Below are positions 1 through 7,472 of a DNA stretch of 46,035 bases, piece after piece. The translations under genes and the position numbers were made by a program. The stretch is from a virus, in IMG/VR virus record IMGVR_UViG_3300021959_000084, positions 1 to 46,035 of that record. The stretch is one strand, 5' to 3'. Each line of letters begins with the position of its first letter. Position 1 is the stretch's first letter. Under the pieces are notes generated by a model. That model had not been told where the DNA came from and ran no database searches. It saw only the letters and a list, made by a program, of their open reading frames with translations.

Positions 1-792
1 TGTAGGAGTAAAAGTGCCTTCCTCATAATCGTCCAACTTATTGGCCGCCACAGCCCCGCCGAGGTATATTCCACCTGATAGGTAAGCGTCTTTGAAGCGG
101 TATCCTGAAGCACCCAAATCCATAGCGCCATCAACACGATTACCCGTATTAAGGGAGGGCGTTATTGCAGTGCCGTTAATCATTATGGCGTGGGTGTTAC
201 TTGAAAAGTAAGTAGTACCTCCAAAAGTCCCAATATTACCTACAGTTGAGCCGTCTTTAAAAAACTTAGCAATATCACCATCACTAGATGTCCGGTTTAA
301 ACTAAGCGGGTTACCGCCATCTCGTGTAATTTGGCTGTCGTTGTTAGCGCGTAATGCTACGCCCTGTTGAGAAAATGTATTAGATGTTTTGCCGACAAGT
401 ACGACTTCTGAACTGTCAATAGTAAGTGCTGTAGCATCTGCGTTATCGTCAATACCTGGTGAGGTAAACGAACCTTGCACAGATACATTAGATGCAAACG
501 TAGTAGCGTCAGCTATTTCAGCGGGAGGTTGTGCTGTTGCTACAGCAGGGCCAAGATGTATTACATATATATTATTTGTTCCAGAGGGGGGAGCAGATGT
601 AAAGGTAATCGTAGTTCCTGATACAGTATATGCTACAGATGGGTCTTGGATAACGTTTTCTACAACTACTCTAACGTCATTTACCTGTGTCGGTTTTGAC
701 ATTGTAAAAGCAGTAGTAGAACCGTTACCATTAAACGAATCTTTTACAGTAGCTATATAAGATTCTACTGGTGTATTACCTTGATATGGCAT
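1..792 (-). CDS. Tail-fibre / appendage protein, C-terminus beyond the left edge
   Basis: From the ATG at 792 the frame stays open for 264 codons to the window edge. The product begins MPYQGNTPVESY. Residues about 18-80 form a beta-rich opening module (NGNGSTTAFTMSKP, then RVVVENVIQDP), followed by Asn/Ser/Thr-rich sequence, GYRFKDAYLSGGIYLGG near 235-250, and DDYEEGTFTPT at 254-264. That last string is one I associate with phage tail-fibre proteins just before their variable C-terminal part. The start overlaps the stop of the next gene upstream (TAATG), so translation is probably coupled. Role by inference: part of the adsorption apparatus. If the window ends are joined, the frame continues for 15 codons at 46035-45991 and stops, giving a 279-aa protein. 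Confidence 0.75.
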   Translation of the reverse strand, partial: MPYQGNTPVESYIATVKDSFNGNGSTTAFTMSKPTQVNDVRVVVENVIQDPSVAYTVSGTTITFTSAPPSGTNNIYVIHLGPAVATAQPPAEIADATTFASNVSVQGSFTSPGIDDNADATALTIDSSEVVLVGKTSNTFSQQGVALRANNDSQITRDGGNPLSLNRTSSDGDIAKFFKDGSTVGNIGTFGGTTYFSSNTHAIMINGTAITPSLNTGNRVDGAMDLGASGYRFKDAYLSGGIYLGGAVAANKLDDYEEGTFTPT

Positions 793-1130
793 TAGGTGAT
801 CTCCAAAATACTCAATGTGCTATCGACAGAATTTGCCGTATTAGAAGTAACTTTTAAAATATCGGATGCTTCCATAACAACTTTTTGGTCACCGCCTATA
901 GGAACAAACGAACCACCTGAAGATATTGGCGCATCTTTAATTAAATATACGTTGTTACCGTCATTGTTTTCTAACTGAACACTAACCAGTACTTGTGTAG
1001 CAATAATGTTTGCTATTGTAAGACCAATTATTGTTGTCGATGTACTAGAAGGTGCAGTATACACTGTCATTGCTGTATTAGCGTTTGTGCTGCCTCCACC
1101 AAAAGTTTTTACTTTAAATGTATTAGCCAT
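792..1130 (-). CDS. Small conserved virion protein (112 aa)
   Basis: The product starts MANTFKVKTFGGGSTN and is all-beta in character, with alternating hydrophobic and Thr/Ser residues; the middle (VQLENNDGNNVYLIKDAPI) and the end (SNTANSVDSTLSILEIT) match a small protein type common in the tail-gene clusters of marine phages. There are no catalytic motifs, signal peptide or membrane segment. It lies between two fibre-like genes and its stop overlaps the fibre ATG. Only a weak GGGATAA-type ribosome site precedes it, so coupling to the upstream gene is likely. A structural or capsid/tail accessory role is inferred from context. Confidence 0.7.
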   Translation of the reverse strand: MANTFKVKTFGGGSTNANTAMTVYTAPSSTSTTIIGLTIANIIATQVLVSVQLENNDGNNVYLIKDAPISSGGSFVPIGGDQKVVMEASDILKVTSNTANSVDSTLSILEIT

Positions 1131-1136
1131 GATATA

Positions 1137-1490
1137 TTATCCCAATGCGATTGCTAGAGCTACCGCAGTTCCGGCAGGGTCTACTTGTAAGTTTGTTTGC
1201 GCAGCAGATATACTTGACGCGCCAGTACCACCATCGGCTACAGCTAAATCTGTAATACCAGTAATACTACCTCCGTCTATGTCTACGTTGTTTGCAGCTT
1301 GTACAGCTATTGTACCTACGCCCAATGTACTCCTAGCTGCTGTTGCATTTGCATCATCAATGAGCGTTGCCCCAAACCCAGATATAGTAGACGTTTCAAC
1401 TTTATCACTATTAAGATTATTAAAGTTAGCGTCTACTTCTCCGTTTGTAAGCGGTGAGCCTTTACCCGATCTAGTTACAATAGTTGCCAT
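1137..1490 (-). CDS. Small tail-fibre-like protein (117 aa)
   Basis: The N-terminus (MATIVTRSGKGSPLTNGEVDANFNNLN) is the anchor sequence seen at the start of many phage tail-fibre proteins, where it precedes repetitive shaft sequence. Here the protein ends soon after a short GGSITGITDLAVADGGTGA segment, so it is either a minimal fibre or a fibre anchor without its receptor-binding end. GAGG lies 6 nt before the ATG. It sits in a run of short appendage genes and may assemble with the products of its neighbours. Function is inferred from the N-terminal motif and context. Confidence 0.7.
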   Translation of the reverse strand: MATIVTRSGKGSPLTNGEVDANFNNLNSDKVETSTISGFGATLIDDANATAARSTLGVGTIAVQAANNVDIDGGSITGITDLAVADGGTGASSISAAQTNLQVDPAGTAVALAIALG

Positions 1491-1498
1491 TAGTTACC

Positions 1499-1960
1499 TC
1501 ACGAAGCTGCTAGTGTAACTGTCCATGTAACTTGTAGTGTGTCACCTGAACCTTTGTTAACTACAGCAAATACGGTACGACAAAGCATTGTACCAGAAGA
1601 AGCAGCATTAAAAATACCTGCTTCGGTTACTGCACCTGTAGCTACACCTGCGCCAAAAGTAGTAACATATGCAATACTTTCATTGTTAGAGCCGCTACGT
1701 GTTGCACTAGTAAAAGTTACACGACTACCTAATTGAGAGCCGAGTGCTGTATTGCCTGCAGCAGCAGCAGTTGAGCCACTACCTAAAGCCATATGAGACA
1801 TTACATCTGAAGATGCTGCAGTCATACGACTAGTTATATGGCCTAAGCCTGCGTTTACGATTAAATTTTTTAGGTGTCGTTCTTCTTTTATACGACCATT
1901 GCTATCAGTTAGGACAAGCGTCAGCTTCCCGGATAGACCTAAGTTTTCTTTTGAGTTCAT
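1499..1960 (-). CDS. Phage tail-fibre/structural protein (153 aa)
   Basis: The core reads NLIVNAGLGHITSRM, then MALGSGSTAAAAGNTALGSQLG and VTEAGIFNAASSGTMLCRTVF, a pattern known from short phage tail or appendage proteins. Two in-frame ATGs lie at 1966 and 1960. AAGGGG ends one base before the first and seven before the second, so the second (MNSKENLG) is the better start. No enzyme motif is visible. The gene lies between a fibre-anchor-like gene and a repeat-rich tail protein on the late strand, which supports a virion role. Confidence 0.72.
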   Translation of the reverse strand: MNSKENLGLSGKLTLVLTDSNGRIKEERHLKNLIVNAGLGHITSRMTAASSDVMSHMALGSGSTAAAAGNTALGSQLGSRVTFTSATRSGSNNESIAYVTTFGAGVATGAVTEAGIFNAASSGTMLCRTVFAVVNKGSGDTLQVTWTVTLAAS

Positions 1961-1971
1961 TGCCATACCCC

Positions 1972-2781
1972 TTAGAAGGTTAACGAAGTTCCAACATAGT
2001 CTGCTGCAAAATAGTCAAAGCTACAATAACCTTGCGACCTTAGACTACCTGAGTCTGATGTATTTAAAGCATCCTGCACAACAGGGCCAATCACCAATGA
2101 AGAGATGTCAGACCAAGCAGCACTATCAGCCACACCCTTACTATACAACGTAATAAAGTTTTCGGCAACTGTTATCCCATCAGTAGCTGAATTACTAAAC
2201 AACGCTGCATATGCTTCTGATACATTTGCAGTATCTGTTTCTATTAATTTGCTTTTATTTAAGGCTATACCATCAGTAAACATAGGTGTATCAACTATAC
2301 CTTTAGTTATACTAAAGTTACCTAGTACATCACTAAACCCTGCAGAGTCTGATATATTTTTACCCATAGAAAGTATAGGCTGTGTACCGGCAGTATAATC
2401 AATAGAAGTATAATCTTCTAAAAAATATAATCCACCATCTTCAATACTAAATCTATCTGAAAAACCTTTAGCCTGTACTTTAGCAAATACTTCACTAACT
2501 GTAGTAGCGTCTGTAATACCTTTGCTAGGGTCTAGTACAGTTGTGTCATCTATAGTAGCTGAATCAGTTATACCCGCTTTGTTAAAAAACAATGCAGGCA
2601 AAGATAATATAGATATAGTTTCAGTAAAAAACTTTAAACTTAAAAAATGTCCTACTTCTATTTTTATTTTGTAAGCGTTTGCTCGTGTAGTTAACGCAAA
2701 GTTTGTAGCCCTCGTAGCAAGGTTAAACGCGGTAGTAGTTACTCTAGCCCGTATTTGTTGCGTAGTGGCTCTTATCTTCAC
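1972..2781 (-). CDS. Repeat-rich tail/appendage protein (269 aa)
   Basis: After a basic N-terminal 45 residues the protein is built of degenerate short repeats around a hydroxy-rich core, for example KAGITDSATIDDTTVL, KGITDATTVSEVF, KNISDSAGFSDVLG and KGVADSAAWSDISS, spaced about 30-40 residues apart. The C-terminus, YFAADYVGTSLTF, is the closing motif I know from such marine-phage proteins. It overlaps the upstream gene by ATGA. A fibrous structural role is inferred; I cannot name the receptor or partner. Confidence 0.7.
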   Translation of the reverse strand: MKIRATTQQIRARVTTTAFNLATRATNFALTTRANAYKIKIEVGHFLSLKFFTETISILSLPALFFNKAGITDSATIDDTTVLDPSKGITDATTVSEVFAKVQAKGFSDRFSIEDGGLYFLEDYTSIDYTAGTQPILSMGKNISDSAGFSDVLGNFSITKGIVDTPMFTDGIALNKSKLIETDTANVSEAYAALFSNSATDGITVAENFITLYSKGVADSAAWSDISSLVIGPVVQDALNTSDSGSLRSQGYCSFDYFAADYVGTSLTF

Positions 2782-3125
2782 GCAAAATCCTCTCGCAATC
2801 TAAACTGAATTGTATCATACACAGTTTGTCTAGTGCCGTCAGATAGTACTGTTTCTAATTCACCTTCGTAGTCTCCAGCATCGCGGTTAAGGTCAGTGCT
2901 TTGCCATGATAATACAGCCACTCCATCTGCAGGAGGAGCAGAAACGGCGCACGCCCTACTAAACAAATTAGTAGTAGTTCCTACAGCGCGAAAGTGCATT
3001 GTTACAGTAGCGCCAGTAAGATCAACAGCCGCGCCAGTTAAACTATCAGTAACAGTAAACTGAAGTTGAGGCCCTGTATCGCTGCTTACTAATTCTATTC
3101 GAGGGGTTGAAAGTCTTGCATCCAT
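2778..3125 (-). CDS. Ig-like small tail/baseplate protein (115 aa)
   Basis: The sequence (FTVTDSLTGAAVDLTGATVTMHFRAVG, then GDYEGELETVLSDGTRQTV) has the short beta-strand plus 'DLTGATV' arrangement of BppU N-terminal-like Ig domains found in phage baseplate and tail proteins. AGGAG lies 6 nt before the ATG. It is followed directly, with a 4-nt overlap, by the repeat-rich tail protein, suggesting that it anchors that protein to the tail. The family assignment is by motif memory and should be treated as moderate. Confidence 0.65.
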   Translation of the reverse strand: MDARLSTPRIELVSSDTGPQLQFTVTDSLTGAAVDLTGATVTMHFRAVGTTTNLFSRACAVSAPPADGVAVLSWQSTDLNRDAGDYEGELETVLSDGTRQTVYDTIQFRLREDFA

Positions 3126-3134
3126 AACGGTCTC

Positions 3135-3806
3135 CTAAGCAAAGGGTCGCATACGCACAGAAACTGAAGCACGCATATTACCTAGGCTTGCATTAGCTCT
3201 ATACTCAGAAACCTTAGAAATAAATTGTTTTGCATGATAAGATGCTAACTCTCTGTCAGACCATGCAACTCCAGGGAGTACTAATAGTTCTTGTAATGTT
3301 TTATGTATTATAGCTGGTTCTAATTCGTCCATTATTACTTCATCCATACCCTCAGAATCACGAGTAGGTTTTAAAGCATAAATCATACGTATTGTATAAG
3401 TTGCCTCAGCATCTGGAGCTGGTAACACAATATAACTATTAGGGCTAAGCTGTGTAAACACCATAGGTTGTGAGCCGTACAAAGCTATGTCAGCGTCAGT
3501 AGTAGAAGTTTTTGCCCAGTTAGGATACCTTCGAGTAGCGTCTTCTAATGTAACTGCCGATAAAGGAGAATCGTTAAGTGAGGCGTACATTACTGTTTGT
3601 ACAGTAGTTTCTACCGGTTTATTGTAAGCATACTTATAAACACCAGGTGTTAGGTTAAATGTAGGTTGTTCATACCGCCACGCTAAAGTACGTTCGCATG
3701 TAGCTATTGAAGCATCTCTAATATACTGTTCTAGCATAGGCAAAGAACACCCTGGTACGCTAGGGTTAATCCTAGCAGCAAGTGAAATATAAGAACGTGT
3801 GGCCAT
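3135..3806 (-). CDS. Head-tail connector / tail tubular-like protein (223 aa)
   Basis: The protein is a mixture of helices and short beta strands without enzyme motifs. It starts MATRSYISLAARINPSVPGC and has a helical region, VIMDELEPAIIHKTLQELL, near residue 160. The size, and the position directly after another adaptor-type gene and before the appendage genes, fit a tail-tubular A or gp4-type adaptor of podoviruses. The start overlaps the previous stop (TAATG). Structure prediction would be needed to say which ring position it fills. Confidence 0.62.
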   Translation of the reverse strand: MATRSYISLAARINPSVPGCSLPMLEQYIRDASIATCERTLAWRYEQPTFNLTPGVYKYAYNKPVETTVQTVMYASLNDSPLSAVTLEDATRRYPNWAKTSTTDADIALYGSQPMVFTQLSPNSYIVLPAPDAEATYTIRMIYALKPTRDSEGMDEVIMDELEPAIIHKTLQELLVLPGVAWSDRELASYHAKQFISKVSEYRANASLGNMRASVSVRMRPFA

Positions 3807-4483
3807 TATACAGTCATCCTTTTATACTTATCCCCTGCTAGTCGTCTAGCACGTTCTAATCCACCGCTTTCACTGTCGGTTAGTTCACGGCTAGTCAAGC
3901 CTGCGCCAAGTGAAGCAGTAAATGAATCTAGGAATAATTTAGCACGACCATTGTTTGCATGTTCGTCATCAATAGACTCAGCTAAAAACACAGTGCCGTC
4001 TACTAAAGCAGGTAAATAAGCATCAGGAAGAGATGCGATAGTAGCTCCAATAGCATAGTCCGCAGGTATCTGTACGTACTCACCGGTTATTACAATGCCA
4101 GAAACAGGTCGCGGATATAGAAAATATCTATTAGGATTTCTAACATGGCGCATATAGTTATACGGAGTACCTGCTGGATCACTAACCCAAGCAGGATAAG
4201 TTTGATCTAAAGATTCTCTATTTACTTCTGTTAAAACATTACCACTTTGTACAGAGTAAAGTTCTACAAGCCGTAACGAGTCAGACGGCATAGCCTGTAT
4301 AACAGTATTTGGCGTAGTTGTTATAGTTGTTATAGTAGAAAATAAATCAGGTCTTAAAATAATTACACGTTTTACAGTTTGATTAACAAACCCTAACATT
4401 TCAGCGTCAGTGTATCTATAAGACGCAGAGTCAGTATCTTGTACTAACTGTCTTACATCATCAATTACATCTTGCGGTGTCAT
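3806..4483 (-). CDS. Head-tail adaptor protein (225 aa, DUF6682-like)
   Basis: The N-terminus reads MTPQDVIDDVRQLVQDT, then RYTDAEMLGFVNQTVKRVIILRPDLF, the helical opening of a phage adaptor family I know as DUF6682. The middle holds a beta module (VSGIVITGEYVQIPADY) and the C-terminus returns to helix. This architecture is typical of head-completion or adaptor rings that dock under the portal. It overlaps the upstream 89-aa gene by ATGA and its downstream neighbour by TAATG, so the three are probably translated together. Confidence 0.7.
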   Translation of the reverse strand: MTPQDVIDDVRQLVQDTDSASYRYTDAEMLGFVNQTVKRVIILRPDLFSTITTITTTPNTVIQAMPSDSLRLVELYSVQSGNVLTEVNRESLDQTYPAWVSDPAGTPYNYMRHVRNPNRYFLYPRPVSGIVITGEYVQIPADYAIGATIASLPDAYLPALVDGTVFLAESIDDEHANNGRAKLFLDSFTASLGAGLTSRELTDSESGGLERARRLAGDKYKRMTV

Positions 4484-4749
4484 TCAGGTAACCCCCGTGA
4501 AGCATCAGCAGCTAACTCTGGTGCAGTTGTAATAGGAGCTGACTCAAATACGTTTTCAGTAGTAAGGTCTAGCTTGGATTTATTCTTAGCTCTAGTAGCT
4601 TTAGCACGTTTTACTTGTAAAGGCTTTAAAAATTTTTCAGGGAAAGCTTCTTCCTCAGTAACTTCTTTTACAAGAGGATGTTTTTCCAGATACTCATCCC
4701 ACCCGTAAATAAAACCGTCATTAACATTTTTTAACCAACGCTGTTTCAT
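4480..4749 (-). CDS. Small conserved phage protein (89 aa)
   Basis: The start at 4749 is chosen because its ATG overlaps the previous stop as ATGA; longer in-frame readings lack a ribosome site. The N-terminal half, MKQRWLKNVNDGFIYGWDE, then HPLVKEVTEEEAFPEKF, is a motif common in marine phage genomes between capsid and tail genes. The C-terminal half is Lys/Arg- and Ala-rich and probably disordered. Function is unknown; the place in the late block suggests virion assembly. Confidence 0.7.
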   Translation of the reverse strand: MKQRWLKNVNDGFIYGWDEYLEKHPLVKEVTEEEAFPEKFLKPLQVKRAKATRAKNKSKLDLTTENVFESAPITTAPELAADASRGLPE

Positions 4750-4982
4750 GTTGTCTTCCTTGTACCTGAAGGCGAAACGGGCCAACTCTGGCGTTTAGAA
4801 CTAGTCTTTTTTCTAGCCATATCATCTTTTTCTTTTTTTGTCATCTTATCAGATATGGATTTAGGTCGGCAGGCGGGATAACCTCTAGAAGTTTTCTGTG
4901 CTGTAGACCTACCGCAGGGTTCGCCCGAACTTACGTCTACCCATTTTTCAGCAAACCATTTACCTAAACCTTCTTTAGCCAT
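4746..4982 (-). CDS. Small basic Cys-containing phage protein (78 aa)
   Basis: Begins MAKEGLGKWFAEKWVDV. It has the pattern EPCGRS, then RGYPACRPKS, two Cys-containing basic segments, followed by a highly basic tail. This protein type is widespread in marine phages next to capsid genes. The ATG at 4982 sits one base after the previous stop (TAATATG). The charge and the paired cysteines would suit nucleic-acid contact or metal binding, but that is inference; no function is established that I can name. Confidence 0.7.
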   Translation of the reverse strand: MAKEGLGKWFAEKWVDVSSGEPCGRSTAQKTSRGYPACRPKSISDKMTKKEKDDMARKKTSSKRQSWPVSPSGTRKTT

Positions 4983-4983
4983 A

Positions 4984-5154
4984 TTACTTAACCCTATTAT
5001 CTGAACCAGACCAAGTACCGCCAGCTTTTTTATATTCTTTAGATGCCCAAGCATTAGCATACGCACTAGGGTATACATCAAACTTTTGTTTAGCAGCTCT
5101 TATTTTTGCTGCCCATAACTTAGGATTATTAGGTTTTGCTTTGCCTTTTACCAT
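4984..5154 (-). CDS. Small conserved protein with YPSAYANAW motif (56 aa)
   Basis: The sequence MVKGKAKPNNPKLWAAK, then KQKFDVYPSAYANAWASKEYKK, carries the 'KFDVYPSAYANAW' core that recurs in small phage proteins, especially in marine phages. The ATG at 5154 follows the upstream stop by one base (TAATATG), which decides the start over a longer reading. It is strongly basic. No role is known to me; it travels with the neighbouring small basic genes as a set. Confidence 0.72.
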   Translation of the reverse strand: MVKGKAKPNNPKLWAAKIRAAKQKFDVYPSAYANAWASKEYKKAGGTWSGSDNRVK

Positions 5155-5155
5155 A

Positions 5156-5416
5156 TTACCACGCTTTACACGACCAATATCGTGCCTTTGTTTTAGGGCC
5201 AGGGCTATCACAATTATGACGCGCTCTAAAATTAGAACGTCTACCTGGCTGTTCTTTTTTTATAGTCATGTTTGGGTCACCGAACATAACTTTTACTACT
5301 TTATCACTTTGCCCTTTTACGTAAACCTGAGATTTTTTACGGCCATATCCTGGCTGACCTTTACTAATTCTGCTAGGGCTATTAAGTGTAACGCTTTTAC
5401 CTTGATACTTAGCCAT
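5156..5416 (-). CDS. Small conserved basic phage protein (86 aa)
   Basis: MAKYQGKSVTLNSPSRI is followed by a basic stretch, then KVMFGDPNMTIKK, FRARHNCDSPGPKTKARYWSC and a terminal AW. The 'VMFGDPNM' and 'FRARH.C' to 'ARYWSC' blocks are conserved in a phage protein family that I recognise but cannot name with certainty. Two cysteines about 17 residues apart with a nearby His could bind a metal. The start overlaps the upstream stop as TAATG. It lies directly after a head/tail fibre-like gene. Confidence 0.72.
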   Translation of the reverse strand: MAKYQGKSVTLNSPSRISKGQPGYGRKKSQVYVKGQSDKVVKVMFGDPNMTIKKEQPGRRSNFRARHNCDSPGPKTKARYWSCKAW

Positions 5417-6000
5417 TAAGATGTAACTCCTTTAATAACTACAAAATTAAGTACTAGTGCTTCGCCTAATGCGCCGCCGCTATTATGACGTACACTAATT
5501 CTACAACTGCCTGCAGCTACTGCATCTACGGTAAGTATATACCCATCTGCTGTTGCGCCGCTAGCTATGTTTACTATAACAACATCTGTAGCCGCTACAA
5601 AACTATTAGTAAGTGTGAATCCAGCTGTAGTATTACTAGACATACTTGCATTGTTCATAGTAATTTGTCCGCTTTTAGCGTTTAAAGTTACTGCTGTAGT
5701 TTTGTTTGTAGTTTGAGTTACAGTACCGCCGCCTGTAGAATAACCAAACTTTCCTGTAAGTTGTACTTCGCCTGTACCGTTAGGAGTTAAAGTTAAATTA
5801 CCATTAGTATCTGTAGTAGAAATGACATTGCCGTCTAATTTAATATTATCTACAGAAACAGACCCTGTACCAATAGATAAAGCAGTAGCAACACCTGTAC
5901 CGCCATGTACTACTTTCTCAGCTGAAGCAGGGCCGTCACTAACATGTAGTAGTTGGTCGTAAGTATCTTTAATATCCGAACCAGTTAAATTAGTAGGCAT
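5416..6000 (-). CDS. Head/tail fibre-like virion protein (194 aa)
   Basis: The N-terminal part (GSDIKDTYDQLLHVSDGPAS, then SIGTGSVSVDNIKLDGNVIS and LTLTPNGTGEVQLTG) is the repeating beta module seen in marine-phage head or tail fibres. The C-terminal part (residues about 90-194, AKSGQITMNNASM to LVLNFVVIKG) looks like a compact beta-sandwich. AGGAG precedes the ATG by 7 nt, downstream of a hairpin that separates it from the capsid genes. A decoration or receptor-contact function is inferred. Confidence 0.7.
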   Translation of the reverse strand: MPTNLTGSDIKDTYDQLLHVSDGPASAEKVVHGGTGVATALSIGTGSVSVDNIKLDGNVISTTDTNGNLTLTPNGTGEVQLTGKFGYSTGGGTVTQTTNKTTAVTLNAKSGQITMNNASMSSNTTAGFTLTNSFVAATDVVIVNIASGATADGYILTVDAVAAGSCRISVRHNSGGALGEALVLNFVVIKGVTS

Positions 6001-6025
6001 ATGTTATCTCCTAAATAAGATGAAA

Positions 6026-6041
6026 GGGGGCGTTAGCCCCC
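6026..6041 (-). terminator. Hairpin, likely intrinsic terminator/attenuator after capsid genes
   Basis: A perfect 6-bp GC stem (GGGGGC / GCCCCC) with a 4-nt loop lies in the 55-bp gap after the decoration-like gene. On the minus strand it is followed by TTTCATCTTATTT, a broken T-tract. It probably limits read-through so that capsid and decoration mRNA exceeds tail mRNA; the T-tract is imperfect, so termination may be partial. Confidence 0.6.
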
Positions 6042-6055
6042 AATCTTTTAGTTAA

Positions 6056-6532
6056 TTAGCTGCAATCTGCAACTAGCGCCCATAAGCGCATAACAGCAGC
6101 ATCAGCAGCATTGACAGTTTTAATGTCAATTGTATCTGCAGCAGCATAATACTTACCGTTGCTATACCCAACTACAGTGTTAGGTGAAGCCTCTGCTAGA
6201 GTTAATGCAGTAGCATAAGACGCAGCAGTGTTAGCATTTACGCCATCAAGAAACCCATCTGGGTCTGTTGCATCACCAACATCAACAGTACAAGTACCGC
6301 CTTCAGCAGTAGTAACATCTAACCCAACTTGCATAACGTAAGTTTTAGCAGGGATAGGCATAACTTCTAAGATGTCGTTTGCACCAATTGCAGTTTGACC
6401 TGCAGCTGCACGATCAGCAGCGATAGTAGCCCAGTTAAGAGTTACCTCAATCATAGAAAGTTTGTTAAGCCCATTATTGGGGATAGCGGCAGTTCCTTTA
6501 TTGAAACCAGTTCCTTCAGTATAAGTAGCCAT
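6056..6532 (-). CDS. Capsid decoration-like protein (158 aa)
   Basis: A small Ala/Thr/Asp-rich beta protein directly downstream of the major capsid gene. It begins MATYTEGTGFNKGTAAIPNNG and contains the core VMQVGLDVTTAEGGTCTVDVG and ATDPDGFLDGVNANT, a pattern I associate with capsid-adjacent proteins in marine phages. GGAGG lies 9 nt before the ATG. It shares the capsid transcript upstream of the hairpin, implying high expression, as expected of a decoration protein. The role is inferred from position and composition. Confidence 0.68.
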   Translation of the reverse strand: MATYTEGTGFNKGTAAIPNNGLNKLSMIEVTLNWATIAADRAAAGQTAIGANDILEVMPIPAKTYVMQVGLDVTTAEGGTCTVDVGDATDPDGFLDGVNANTAASYATALTLAEASPNTVVGYSNGKYYAAADTIDIKTVNAADAAVMRLWALVADCS

Positions 6533-6547
6533 GATTCAGACCTCCGA

Positions 6548-7453
6548 TTAAAGCGTTACAACGGCTTGAGCGATAGCTTCAGGTTTTACAACCTTGTAAC
6601 CATACACTTGTAAACCGCGAACAATATTGCCGAATGTTGATTCGGAGCGAATAGTTTCCATTTCTGTCATCTGTGATGCAAAAGTGAAACCCATTTTATG
6701 ACCAGCAATAACGTCAAAGTTAGCACCAGTTTTCTTGATGTTGTGGCTCATGTAAACTGTGAACCGATCAATCATACCTAAACGACCATTACGTAAAGGC
6801 GATGTAGAATCACCAGTAATAGACGCATCTTTAAGGTCTGAACGCTTAATTAAACCAGCCATCTTAGCTGGAATTACAAGGTAACGATCTGATTCAGGAG
6901 CATTAGCTTCATCTAATACTGTACCCATATTAACAATCAAATCAATTACATTGTTTGTAGTCAATGCTTCAGGTGCGCCTTGCGTACCCAAATCAATATC
7001 ACCAGAAATTGCACCGGCAGTTGCGCCTTTATTAAGTGCAGAAATATCTGGAAGTATATCAGTAAGAACACGTTGGTCGATCTTAATTTTCATACGCTCA
7101 GAAGCGTCTTTAGACCATGTGTCCATTAAGTTTACGTCAGACTGAATGTTATCAACATCGTCTTCAACACAGGCAAAGTACTCGCCTTTGTCAATTAGAA
7201 GTTGCAACTTAGCTTTGTCAGGGTTTTCTACTGATAAAGTTTGACCCTTAACGTAATCACGAATAGTGATTTCTGGTGTGGTACGGATATTTACCGTGTC
7301 ACCCATATTACGAATTTCACCTTCGTAAGCAGTGTTTGAGATTGCTGACAATACTGTTGCATCGTAGAAATTCTCAATTAGTTTTCCTGACCAAATTTCA
7401 GGGATAAAGTTACCCGAATAGGCCGGGTTACCTGGGGATACTGGAAATGCCAT
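6548..7453 (-). CDS. Major capsid protein
   Basis: The 301-aa product starts MAFPVSPGNPAYSGNFIPEIWS and follows the layout of HK97-fold coat proteins of podovirus-like phages: an N-terminal arm with IWSGKLIENFYDATVLSAI, then GDTVNIRTTPEITIRDYVKGQ, a helix-rich P-domain-like middle, YLVIPAKMAGLIKRSD, and a C-terminal strand region ending YGYKVVKPEAIAQAVVTL. It lies immediately downstream of the scaffold gene and upstream of a decoration-like gene, the standard order. AGGAG precedes the start by 6 nt. It forms the icosahedral shell; confidence is high from order plus sequence style. Confidence 0.88.
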   Translation of the reverse strand: MAFPVSPGNPAYSGNFIPEIWSGKLIENFYDATVLSAISNTAYEGEIRNMGDTVNIRTTPEITIRDYVKGQTLSVENPDKAKLQLLIDKGEYFACVEDDVDNIQSDVNLMDTWSKDASERMKIKIDQRVLTDILPDISALNKGATAGAISGDIDLGTQGAPEALTTNNVIDLIVNMGTVLDEANAPESDRYLVIPAKMAGLIKRSDLKDASITGDSTSPLRNGRLGMIDRFTVYMSHNIKKTGANFDVIAGHKMGFTFASQMTEMETIRSESTFGNIVRGLQVYGYKVVKPEAIAQAVVTL

Positions 7454-7472
7454 GATTGGCTCCTATGTTTAA

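Noticed and set aside
389-1736. Long plus-strand open frames at 389-760, 1006-1518 and 1539-1736
   Set aside because: They lie opposite well-supported late genes with overlaps and ribosome sites; low-complexity Thr/Ala-rich coding on one strand leaves open frames on the other.
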